From contig CAADUW010000145.1 in the NCBI GenBank assembly GCA_900752285.1, positions 1 through 11,382 of the forward strand: a stretch of DNA of 11,382 nt. The letters run 5' to 3'. Origin of the DNA: an uncultured Oscillospiraceae bacterium. GTDB lineage: Bacteria > Bacillota > Clostridia > Oscillospirales > Oscillospiraceae. Every line of letters begins with the position of its first letter. Position 1 is the stretch's first letter. Shown here piece by piece: positions 1 through 6,032 of the stretch. A program made the translations under genes and the position numbers. A model generated the notes under the pieces. It was not told the origin of the DNA. It worked only from the letters and a program-made list of their open reading frames with translations, and made no database searches.

Positions 1-1
1 G

Positions 2-142
2 CACAATTGCGTCTGCGAGTCTCCGCCGTCTTTTTGCCCCACTTCTTCAGTTTGAAAAACGAGAAATACATACAGTATTCCTTCGTTTTCCAAACTTTAA
101 ATCGGGGCAAAAATCCTGTCTGAGACTTCTTGCCGAATTGCG
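2..142. repeat. Long imperfect inverted repeat downstream of rarA
   Basis: Nested complementary arms are visible. A perfect 10-bp pair (TTTTTGCCCC at 31-40 with its complement at 104-113) encloses a roughly 19-bp imperfect stem (50-68 with 76-95) around a short AT-rich apex. Outside it the ends resemble each other again: GCACAATT at 1-8 and, inverted, AATTGCGC at 135-142. The whole could fold into one hairpin of about 140 nt. It begins 12 bp beyond the rarA stop and may end that transcript, but there is no clean U-tract. It may instead be a MITE-like intergenic element. The window edge may cut off its outer end. Confidence 0.5.
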
Positions 143-153
143 CGGTGCTGCCC

Positions 154-1422
154 TCATTTTTTCTCACCCTTCACCGCATCCCAGTACTGCTTTGCTGCCT
201 GTTCCAGCTTGTTGGGGCCATAGGTATAATAGGTCACATTTTTCAGATTATCCGGCAGATACTGCTGCCGCACCCAGTGATTGGGATAGTCATGGGGGTA
301 AAGATACCCCTGTTCCCGCTCCATGGTGTAGCTGTCGGCGTGCACATTTTGCAGGTGCCGGGGAAAATCCCCCGCCTTACCCTTCCGCACATCCTCAGCT
401 GCCATATCATAGGCAAGGTAGGCAGAGTTGGATTTGGGCGAGGTTGCCATCAGCACCGCCGCGTCTCCCAGCGGGATCCGTGCCTCGGGCATGCCCAGCA
501 TCAGCGCCATATCCACGCAGGACTTGACAATGGGGAGGATCTGCGGATAGGCCAGTCCCACATCCTCCGCGGCGATCACCATCAGCCGGCGGCATGCCGA
601 CTGCATCTGCCCTGCTTCCAGGAGCCGGGCCAGATAATGAACAGCCGCATCCGGATCGGAGCCCCGGATAGATTTTTGGAGGGCGGACAGCAGATCATAA
701 TAATTGTCCCCATCCCGATCCGCCCGAAGGGCGCTTTTCTGTGTGACCGCCCTGGCGTCCTCCAGCGTCAGGGGCAGCGTATCGCCCTCCGGCACCCCGG
801 CGGAAAACAGCACTTCCACCGCGTTCAGAGCCTTCCGGATGTCCCCGCCGCACCCTTGGGCAATGTACTCCAGAGCGCCGTCCCCGGGCTTTGCGGTAAG
901 GCCCGTCCGGGCTTCCAGATAGGAAACCGCCCGGCGGATCGCCTGCAGCGTTGCCGCCGGGCTGATCTGCTTGAACTCAAATACGGTAGACCGGCTGAGA
1001 ATGGCATTGAACACGTAAAAATAGGGATTTTCCGTGGTGGAAGCAATGAGGGTGATCTTTCCGTTTTCAATATGCTCCAGCAGAGACTGCTGCTGCTTTT
1101 TGTTGAAGGACTGAATCTCATCCAGATACAGCAGCACCCCATTGGGCGCCATCATGGTATCCAATTGGGAAACAATATCCCGGATGTCCGCCGTAGAGGC
1201 GGTGGTGGCGTTGAGCTTGTAGAGTGTACGGTTGGTTTTCTCGGCGATAATGTTGGCCACGGTGGTTTTCCCGGTGCCGCTGGGGCCGTAAAAAACCATA
1301 TTGGGAATCTTCCCGGAGTCGATCAAGCGGCGGAGTACCGCGCCCTTCCCCAAAATATGCTCCTGACCGTATACCTCGTCCAGTGTTTTCGGTCGGAGGA
1401 TTTCCGCAAGGGGCTGATACAT
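154..1422 (-). CDS. rarA: Replication-associated recombination protein A (RarA/MgsA, AAA+ ATPase)
   Basis: RarA is a DNA-dependent ATPase of the clamp-loader-related AAA+ group (RarA/MgsA/Mgs1/WRNIP1) that acts at stalled replication forks in the cytoplasm. The 422-residue length is normal for the family. Visible motifs are Walker A GPSGTGKT (residues 46-53), Walker B LLYLDEIQ (97-104), a sensor-1 type STTENP (128-133), an arginine-finger type LSRS (142-145), and sensor-2 GGDIRKALN (about 192-200). The C-terminal half has the helical tetramerisation part typical of the family, with AAEDVGLAYP and the near-terminal YPHDYPNHWV block. The ATG has AGGA upstream at a suitable distance. The gene starts 16 bp after the stop of the CobW-like gene and is probably the last gene of that operon. 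I see no functional link with the GTPases beyond co-transcription. Confidence 0.95.
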   Translation of the reverse strand: MYQPLAEILRPKTLDEVYGQEHILGKGAVLRRLIDSGKIPNMVFYGPSGTGKTTVANIIAEKTNRTLYKLNATTASTADIRDIVSQLDTMMAPNGVLLYLDEIQSFNKKQQQSLLEHIENGKITLIASTTENPYFYVFNAILSRSTVFEFKQISPAATLQAIRRAVSYLEARTGLTAKPGDGALEYIAQGCGGDIRKALNAVEVLFSAGVPEGDTLPLTLEDARAVTQKSALRADRDGDNYYDLLSALQKSIRGSDPDAAVHYLARLLEAGQMQSACRRLMVIAAEDVGLAYPQILPIVKSCVDMALMLGMPEARIPLGDAAVLMATSPKSNSAYLAYDMAAEDVRKGKAGDFPRHLQNVHADSYTMEREQGYLYPHDYPNHWVRQQYLPDNLKNVTYYTYGPNKLEQAAKQYWDAVKGEKK

Positions 1423-1438
1423 CCGCTTTCCTTCTTTC

Positions 1439-2383
1439 TCAGAATGTTGCTACGTCCGGTTCCGCCGCAGAGACGTTCCGCTCCACCTTTTCGGCAGTCA
1501 GGACGGGGCCGATCTCCCCCTTGTACAGGGGGTGCTTTTCCGCGGAGACCTTTGCCGTGACCGTCACCCAGGACTTGGGGGACAGACTTGCCGCCTCCGC
1601 ATAGCGGCAGGGAATGCCGCAGAACTGAATATCTGCCTCACAGCAGGTCATGACAAACCGTCCGGGGGCAAACATGCCCTCCTTCTGGCGGCGCAGCATG
1701 GCGACCTGCCCCTTGAACCGAACCGTTTTGCCGTCATACTTGCCCGGCTCCTCGGTCACATCCCGGTACCACAGAGCGAAGTCCTCATCTTTGATCTCCA
1801 CAACAGGCGCGTTAATATCAAAGGGCAGCGGATCCTCGATCTCGTCATAGGACGTAGAGCCGTCTGTATAATCGTAAAGGATCTCCACCCGACGGTTGGC
1901 TGCCCGTGCCAGCTTGTGGAAAGGCATGACGTCGCAGCCCGGAGTCAGACGGTTAAATACCACCATCTGGGCGCCCACCAGCTTGTCCATAACGAGGTTC
2001 CGCATGTTTGCGTTGTAGCCCATGATGGTGGTACTGTCGGCAAACATGACCTCCTGCGCAATCGCCCAGTCCTCAGGAAAGCGCATGTAGAGATCGCCCA
2101 CCTGCTGCATGCCGTTGAGCTCCGCAACCACCCGCTGCGCCCGGTACTTTTTTTGCAGGGCGGTCAGTTCCTTTGTGGTGACGGTCTGCTGATCCAGAAC
2201 CTCCAGGTAGACGTTCTTGCTGGGGTAAGCGGAGAGGTCGTACTCTTCCTCTCCCTCTTCAAAAATCAGCACCAACGTCCGCTCACCGGCATTGAACCGG
2301 GGGTCCTCCAGCGTTTCCTGAATGAATTTGGTCTTTCCGGAGTCCAGAAAGCCCGTGAAGGCATAAACAGGGATCTGTACCAT
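1439..2383 (-). CDS. CobW-like GTPase with C-terminal OB-like (DUF1980/TIGR03943-type) domain
   Basis: The protein has 314 residues. The N-terminal part resembles the G3E/CobW GTPase fold: a beta-strand leads into a P-loop GFLDSGKT (11-18), where Asp replaces the usual Gly of GFLGSGKT. The CxCC metal motif of canonical CobW proteins is missing, and the nucleotide-base motif is degenerate (FNRLTP near 143-148). The C-terminal part (about 205-305) reads as a small beta-barrel, with VRFKGQV, a Cys-rich stretch (Cys247, Cys248, Cys255, Cys259) and WVTVTAKV. From memory this resembles the C-terminal domain of DUF1980/TIGR03943 proteins. The ATG lies 2 bp after the stop of the His-rich CobW gene, which suggests translational coupling. 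GTP-dependent metal handling with its neighbour is inferred; binding is untested and the G domain may be catalytically altered. Confidence 0.8.
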   Translation of the reverse strand: MVQIPVYAFTGFLDSGKTKFIQETLEDPRFNAGERTLVLIFEEGEEEYDLSAYPSKNVYLEVLDQQTVTTKELTALQKKYRAQRVVAELNGMQQVGDLYMRFPEDWAIAQEVMFADSTTIMGYNANMRNLVMDKLVGAQMVVFNRLTPGCDVMPFHKLARAANRRVEILYDYTDGSTSYDEIEDPLPFDINAPVVEIKDEDFALWYRDVTEEPGKYDGKTVRFKGQVAMLRRQKEGMFAPGRFVMTCCEADIQFCGIPCRYAEAASLSPKSWVTVTAKVSAEKHPLYKGEIGPVLTAEKVERNVSAAEPDVATF

Positions 2384-2385
2384 AC

Positions 2386-3537
2386 TTACACCCCAAACAG
2401 CTTTGCGATCCCGGCTTCATCCAGCTTTGCGCCGATTACGCACAGCTTGCCGGTCACATCGGCAGAGCCGGTGCGGATGTTGTGCTCCTCGGGAACAAAG
2501 TCAAAGTGGATCCAGCTGCCATCAGCGGCAGGCAGGATGCCCTTTGCCCGGAGGATCTGACCGTAAGCGCCGGAATCCAGTGCCTTCAGCGCGCTCTCGA
2601 TGGCCGCGGCATCAAACTTTCTGGCAGTCTCCACCCCCCAGGAGGTAAACACCTCATCGGCGTGGTGATGGTGATGATGGTGGTGACCCTCCTCATCCTC
2701 ATGGTCGTGGCAGCAGCAGTGACCGTCATGATCGTGATGGTGCTCGTGTTCATCCGCCTCATCCTCATCGTGGTGATGATGGTGATGCTCGTGCTCGTCC
2801 TCCTCATCCTCATCGTGATGATGGTGATGATGGCAGCAGTCATCATCGTCATCGTCGTCATGATGGTGGTGATGGTGCTCTTCCTCTTCCTCCTCGGCCT
2901 CCAGACGCTCCAACTCCATTTTGGCAAGATCCGCTGCCAGAGAAGCTTTTCCCTCCATGGCCGCAATCAACTGCTCGCCGGTAAGCTGATCCCAGGGCGT
3001 GGTGACCACTGTGGCAACACTGTTGTGCTCCCGCAGCATCTCCACTGCGGCATCCAGCTTTGCCTGAGGAATATCTCCGGTCCGGGACAGGATAATGGTG
3101 GAAGCAGTCTCGATCTGGTTGTTATAGAACTCGCCGAAGTTCTTCATATAAACCTTCACCTTGCTGGCATCCGCCACGGCAACCGTATAGCCCAGCGTAA
3201 CGTCGTCTCCGGTGACCCGATTCACAGCCCCGATCACATCGGAAAGCTTGCCCACACCGGAGGGCTCGATCAGGATCCGGTCCGGCGCATACTCCGCAAT
3301 GACCCGCTTCAGTGCCTTGCCGAAGTCACCCACCAGAGAGCAGCAGATGCAGCCGGAATTCATTTCCGTAATGTTGATGCCCGCATCCTGCAGGAATCCG
3401 CCGTCAATGCCGATCTCGCCGAACTCGTTCTCAATGAGCACCAGCTTCTGACCCTTGTACCCCTCGCCGATCATCTTCTTGATGAGGGTAGTTTTGCCCG
3501 CGCCGAGGAATCCGGAATAAATATCAACCTTTGTCAT
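2386..3537 (-). CDS. CobW/G3E-family GTPase with His/acidic/Cys-rich metal-binding insert
   Basis: This is a putative metallochaperone of the COG0523 family (CobW/YeiR/YciC/ZNG1), cytoplasmic, using GTP to deliver a metal, most often zinc. With the ATG at 3537 it has 383 residues. It shows Walker A GFLGAGKT (9-16), the family metal motif GCICC (62-66) and EPSG (91-94). SRTGD stands at the usual NKxD base-recognition position. Residues about 221-292 form an extreme low-complexity linker with 35 His, 5 Cys and many Asp/Glu, placed before the C-terminal CobW domain. The ATG is preferred over an in-frame GTG at 3546 because that GTG overlaps the ribosome-binding site AGAAGG, which lies 8-9 bp before the ATG. 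It heads an operon with the second GTPase and rarA. Its promoter region holds a Fur/Zur-like palindrome, which would fit zinc control. Confidence 0.92.
   Translation of the reverse strand: MTKVDIYSGFLGAGKTTLIKKMIGEGYKGQKLVLIENEFGEIGIDGGFLQDAGINITEMNSGCICCSLVGDFGKALKRVIAEYAPDRILIEPSGVGKLSDVIGAVNRVTGDDVTLGYTVAVADASKVKVYMKNFGEFYNNQIETASTIILSRTGDIPQAKLDAAVEMLREHNSVATVVTTPWDQLTGEQLIAAMEGKASLAADLAKMELERLEAEEEEEEHHHHHHDDDDDDDCCHHHHHHDEDEEDEHEHHHHHHDEDEADEHEHHHDHDGHCCCHDHEDEEGHHHHHHHHADEVFTSWGVETARKFDAAAIESALKALDSGAYGQILRAKGILPAADGSWIHFDFVPEEHNIRTGSADVTGKLCVIGAKLDEAGIAKLFGV
2659..2877 (-). repeat. Low-complexity His/Asp/Glu/Cys codon tract inside the CobW gene
   Basis: About 220 bp consist almost only of CAT/CAC, GAT/GAC, GAG and a few TGC/TGT codons on the minus strand. 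On the plus strand this appears as runs of GTG, ATG, ATC and CTC. Clusters of six His alternate with acidic runs, a seven-Asp run, a CC pair and a CCC triplet. Such a tract is prone to slippage, so its length may differ between strains. Confidence 0.9.
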
Positions 3538-3553
3538 AAATAACACCTTCTGT

Positions 3554-3568
3554 TCAGAATGATTCTTT
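3554..3568. promoter_or_regulatory. Candidate Fur/Zur-type operator
   Basis: An 11-bp perfect palindrome, AGAATGATTCT (3556-3566), extends to a 7-1-7 imperfect repeat. It lies between the -10 element and the ribosome-binding site of the CobW gene. The 7-1-7 layout with AAT/ATT cores is that of Fur-family operators (Fur, Zur, PerR). COG0523 GTPases are often Zur-regulated. Assignment to Zur rather than another Fur-family repressor is inference, and several outer positions differ from the consensus. Confidence 0.35.
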
Positions 3569-3572
3569 TTTT

Positions 3573-3601
3573 ATTATACCACTTTCTGTCAACTGGTACA
3601 A
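3573..3601 (-). promoter_or_regulatory. Promoter of the CobW-CobW-rarA operon
   Basis: On the minus strand TGG precedes a perfect TATAAT (3573-3578), which gives an extended -10 element (TGnTATAAT). A weak -35, TTGTAC (3596-3601), lies 17 bp upstream. A second TTGACA lies only 8 bp from the -10 and is too close to serve it. The -10 is about 35 bp before the CobW ATG. Confidence 0.65.
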
Positions 3602-3681
3602 ACATTTTTTCTCCCGGAAAATATGGGCAGACCTCTTTCCGTTTTTTCATTCCAGGCTGCATTTTCTTCGACGGATTTCCC

Positions 3682-3711
3682 TTGCAATTTTCCTGCGGTT
3701 TCGTCTACAGT
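3682..3711 (+). promoter_or_regulatory. Candidate plus-strand promoter for a small RNA
   Basis: TTGCAA (3682-3687) and TACAGT (3706-3711) are separated by 18 bp, each close to the sigma-A hexamers. A start near 3718 would give a transcript of about 75 nt ending at the strong terminator 3753-3792. The evidence is only the spacing and the terminator direction. Confidence 0.3.
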
Positions 3712-3717
3712 AGCATG

Positions 3718-3792
3718 CAGGCAGAGCCTCCCCCGCAATGCGACAATCTGCCAAAGCGCCGCCCCGGTTCTCCCCCGGGACGGCGCTTTTTT
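3718..3792 (+). ncRNA. Possible small RNA ending in a strong intrinsic terminator
   Basis: No plus-strand protein gene explains the plus-strand terminator here. The sequence between the candidate promoter and the terminator holds a C-rich single-stranded stretch, GCCTCCCCCGC, that could pair with ribosome-binding sites. The ends are guesses: the 5' end follows from the promoter and the 3' end from the U-tract. The alternative is that the hairpin serves only as the terminator of the SipL-like gene, read from the other strand. Confidence 0.25.
3753..3792 (+). terminator. Strong intrinsic terminator, possibly bidirectional
   Basis: The arms AAAGCGCCG (3753-3761) and CGGCGCTTT (3781-3789) pair perfectly. 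After one mismatch a further 5 bp pair inside, around a 7-nt loop. On the plus strand a T6 run (3787-3792) follows. On the minus strand only three T follow. The hairpin also lies 75 bp beyond the stop of the minus-strand SipL-like gene, so it may serve both directions, with plus the stronger. Confidence 0.75.
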
Positions 3793-3866
3793 GTCCGGAA
3801 TCGGCGACACCGGAATGTGTATGAAAAACCGATGCAGGCAGGACGCTGCTGAATTTCCGTACTCCC

Positions 3867-5354
3867 CTACAGCACCGGAATAATCAGCATTTGCCCCGGC
3901 GTCGGATCGCCCTCCAGCGCATTGGCTTTTCGAATGGCTTCCACCGTGGAACCGGCTTCCTTTGCCAGATCCCAGAGCCGTACGCCGCTGTTTCTTCGAA
4001 GGATCAGGGACGGGCGGTTTGCGTCCCGCTCCCGGTTTTCCCCCGGCGTCAGCCCGGTAATCACAGGAATGGGTTCCCTTGTCTCCTGGCGGATCCCGAC
4101 AGGCAGCTCTGTCCGGAAGGTCATGGTTCCGTTTTCAAAACCGATTTGCGGTTCGGCCGGTTTTCCGATCCACGCCGTCACCGTTACGGCTTCCCCGGCG
4201 GGAACCATCTGCTCTGCCTCAAATCTTCCTCCCGCGGCAAGAAGCGTTCCGTCGTCCCCATAGCAAAGGGTCTGGAAGCTTCCCGGGAAAATGAGCGCCA
4301 CTCCCGCTTCCGTCTTTCGCTGCCGGGGGAAATCCGCCAAAACCCGGCTGTCCACCAGACTTCCGCTCTGGGCAGCCGTGCTCTGTTCCGCGGCAATCCG
4401 TTTCTCCTGGCTGTCAAGAATTCTCGGCAGTTCCAGCGTACTGCGTTCCAGTTCCAGTTTCCGTCCCGGCGCATAGCCGTCCGTGACAATTTCCAGCTCT
4501 GTCGGCTCCGTTATCCGATACTGCCCCAGAACCTCTGCTTTCAGCCGAAGCTTCCCCTCCTCGTCCAGCTCCAGTTCCAGATCCGTAACCGCCGGAATCA
4601 GATCCGCCTGCGCCTGAGTCCCATAGGTTTCGGACAGATCGGCAAACTGGGAAAACGGCAGGGAAAAATCCTCCGCCGCTGCCTGTCCGTCCTCACACAG
4701 ACAGAGAACATGCAGGTTCCCGTTTCCCCGGAAAGCGATTTTGTTTCCCATTACCTTCTGTTCCAGTATCTCCGGACTGAGGGAATAATACAGCAGCTTT
4801 TCCGCCCCGCCGGGCGTCAGCTCCTCTTCCAGGAAAAATGTCCGTTCCCCCAACTCCTTTTGCAGGCTCAGTGAAACCTTTTCCCGCAGCAGCTCTACCC
4901 CCTCGGGGGCATCTCCCGCGCGAATCGTCTCCGCGCCGGCAGGCACTGCCGCCTCCGTCCGCAGTCCCACGCCGCAGCGGACCAGAATTTTCCGCGGTGA
5001 AACGGTTCTGGCATCGGCAGAGCGGATTCGGGCACAGACCCGGATCATTCCCTCCGGCGCCCCCTCCGGCAGCTCCCATTTCATCTGGAATGGGAGCCAG
5101 GTATTCACGGTCTGGGGCGCTCCGCCCTCCTCCGGCAAATACAGCACCCAGGCCATTACCCCACCGGTGACAACGACCTCGTCCAGCCGCCACTCCTTTG
5201 CCCGGAGGATCTCCTGCCCCCAGCAGGTCAGAATCCGCCCCACATCCGGAAGTCCCTCCGGTAATTTCAGTTCCTGTGTCAACTCGGAATTCTGAGTCTG
5301 GCAAACCAGCGTATCCAGACAGGAGAGCTTTTCCTTCTCAAATTCCTGCTCCAT
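3867..5354 (-). CDS. SipL/SpoVID-like spore coat morphogenesis protein (DUF3794 plus LysM)
   Basis: The protein has 495 residues. The N-terminal region (about 35-130) and a second region (about 170-285) look like DUF3794/SPOCS beta-domains. Residues about 448-494 are a C-terminal LysM module, with VRLWDLAKEAGSTVEAIRKAN and the closing PGQMLIIPVL. This architecture matches SipL of Clostridioides difficile, which binds SpoIVA and anchors the coat on the forespore; LysM would contact cortex peptidoglycan precursors. There is no signal peptide or membrane segment, as expected for a mother-cell cytoplasmic protein. The start at 5354 is chosen because GGGAGGAGG lies about 10 bp before it. A longer frame from 5387 has no good ribosome-binding site. 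The gene stands alone. It could be another DUF3794/LysM paralogue, but a spore role is likely. Confidence 0.85.
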   Translation of the reverse strand: MEQEFEKEKLSCLDTLVCQTQNSELTQELKLPEGLPDVGRILTCWGQEILRAKEWRLDEVVVTGGVMAWVLYLPEEGGAPQTVNTWLPFQMKWELPEGAPEGMIRVCARIRSADARTVSPRKILVRCGVGLRTEAAVPAGAETIRAGDAPEGVELLREKVSLSLQKELGERTFFLEEELTPGGAEKLLYYSLSPEILEQKVMGNKIAFRGNGNLHVLCLCEDGQAAAEDFSLPFSQFADLSETYGTQAQADLIPAVTDLELELDEEGKLRLKAEVLGQYRITEPTELEIVTDGYAPGRKLELERSTLELPRILDSQEKRIAAEQSTAAQSGSLVDSRVLADFPRQRKTEAGVALIFPGSFQTLCYGDDGTLLAAGGRFEAEQMVPAGEAVTVTAWIGKPAEPQIGFENGTMTFRTELPVGIRQETREPIPVITGLTPGENRERDANRPSLILRRNSGVRLWDLAKEAGSTVEAIRKANALEGDPTPGQMLIIPVL

Positions 5355-5405
5355 TGCGCACACGCCTCCTCCCACAAGATAGTTCATTCTATGCCGCCCG
5401 GGACA

Positions 5406-5435
5406 AGGGTATGCCTATGCGGTTGCATAAAAATT
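5406..5435 (-). promoter_or_regulatory. Possible sigma-E-type promoter of the SipL-like gene
   Basis: On the minus strand CATACCCT (5406-5413) resembles the sporulation sigma-E -10 (CATACAnT). An AT-rich ATTTTTA lies 14 bp upstream, where a sigma-E -35 would be. Mother-cell expression is expected for a SipL-like protein. The -35 match is poor, so this is weak. Confidence 0.2.
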
Positions 5436-5459
5436 CTTGTTTAGCGCACAGCGCAAAGC

Positions 5460-5515
5460 GCCCTTGCTCTTCCTTCGGGAGAGCTGTCAGGTTGTCACGC
5501 CGTGACTGAGAGGGC
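5460..5515. repeat. Small palindromic intergenic element with two hairpins
   Basis: Short inverted ends GCCCT (5460-5464) and AGGGC (5511-5515) enclose an 8-bp hairpin around a TTCG turn (5466-5484) and a GTCACG/CGTGAC hairpin (5494-5506). The GCTCTTCCTTCGGGAGAGC core is a type I associate with dispersed repeats between genes in Oscillospiraceae. That recollection cannot be tested from this window, where the element occurs once. Confidence 0.5.
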
Positions 5516-5529
5516 CGTTCCGATACACG

Positions 5530-5770
5530 GTCATTCCGAGGAGCAGCTGGCGTGGGACCGAAGGGAATGCCTCTGGTAGAATCTCCCCGTTGAATGGGAC
5601 AGGGGAACGATTACGTTCCGTTCACCTGTGCAGAGGCAGCTTTTGATGCACATCGTTCCGTGATACCATTCATCCGTGGGATTCTCACGCCAGTGACATC
5701 GGTCACTGGCTCAGAATGACACCGTGACGGGAGAGATTTCCACACCACTTAACGACTGTCTCGGAATGAC
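5530..5770. repeat. Palindromic MITE-like element with GTCATTCCGAG units
   Basis: Three related units begin with GTCATTCYGAG: one on plus at 5530 and two on minus ending at 5720 and 5770, the latter pair in tandem with a 50-bp period. Units at 5530-5588 and 5720 face each other, and their inner ends (5578-5597 and 5666-5685) match 15 of 20 bases inverted. Further stems lie inside: GCCAGTGAC/GTCACTGGC (5689-5710), GGAACG/CGTTCC (near 5605-5620) and TGTGCA/TGCACA. No credible ORF lies in 5388-5814, so this gene-free stretch of about 430 bp is mostly repeat. Confidence 0.6.
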
Positions 5771-5814
5771 TGTGCTGTTCGGAGTGCACGCCGTCAAATT
5801 CCCTTTTATCTTCT

Positions 5815-5967
5815 TCAGCACCTGCGCTTCCAGGTCATGAGACCCAGTATGACCAGCGCAAAGCCGCCGCAGCCGCAGAGAAACCAGGAGCTCATCCAGT
5901 GTCCGACCAGCAGTCCCAGTCCGAAGCAGATCATGCAGCCGCCATGCAGGCAGTTTCTCCGGCACAA
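5815..5967 (-). CDS. Small cysteine-rich membrane protein (50 aa, unrecognised)
   Basis: A frame opens with TTG at 5967 and gives 50 residues: N-terminal MCRRNCLHGGCMIC, two hydrophobic stretches (about 12-22 and 28-46, the latter ending GGFALVILGLM), and a basic tail TWKRRC. Seven Cys lie at 2, 6, 11, 14, 31, 33 and 50. The start is supported by AGGGGGTG 8-9 nt upstream and by an in-frame TGA just before it; the first ATG alternative is residue 12. The composition is not what random sequence gives, and I have the impression of similar short proteins in Oscillospiraceae, but I do not know a function. The ribosome-binding site lies in the right arm of the post-livF hairpin, so translation from livF read-through may be masked. 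An overlapping frame at 5711-5986 looks non-coding. Confidence 0.5.
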   Translation of the reverse strand: MCRRNCLHGGCMICFGLGLLVGHWMSSWFLCGCGGFALVILGLMTWKRRC

Positions 5968-5971
5968 AACA

Positions 5972-6007
5972 CTTCACCCCCTGCACCAGTGTATGCAGGG
6001 GGTGAAG
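5972..6007 (-). terminator. 14-bp perfect hairpin after livF
   Basis: The arms CTTCACCCCCTGCA (5972-5985) and TGCAGGGGGTGAAG (5994-6007) are perfectly complementary, with an 8-nt loop. The hairpin begins 25 bp after the livF stop. On the minus strand the 3' arm is followed by TGTTTTG, an imperfect U-tract. It probably ends or protects the liv transcript. The 3' arm contains the ribosome-binding site of the 50-aa ORF. Confidence 0.65.
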
Positions 6008-6032
6008 AAAAAGAAGGAGAAGTCCGGCAATA

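Noticed and set aside
130..1560. Long open frame on the plus strand opposite rarA
   Set aside because: It is the antisense shadow of a clearly recognisable RarA; its product shows no family features, has no ribosome-binding site and runs across the neighbouring gene border.
2659..2877. CRISPR or tandem-repeat array
   Set aside because: The periodicity is codon-level low complexity inside an intact GTPase frame, with no repeat/spacer structure.
2482..3543. Plus-strand frame with Val/Met/Ile-rich stretch that mimics membrane helices
   Set aside because: The hydrophobic run is the complement of the His/Asp codon tract of the CobW gene. The minus strand has all GTPase motifs.
3559..3852. 97-codon plus-strand frame between the CobW and SipL-like genes
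   Set aside because: It runs through a strong intrinsic terminator, has no ribosome-binding site and no recognisable domain.
5711..5986. 91-codon minus-strand frame overlapping the 50-aa ORF
   Set aside because: It spans the repeat units and has no domain-like pattern; the overlapping 50-aa frame has the better ribosome-binding site and coherent hydrophobic and Cys pattern.
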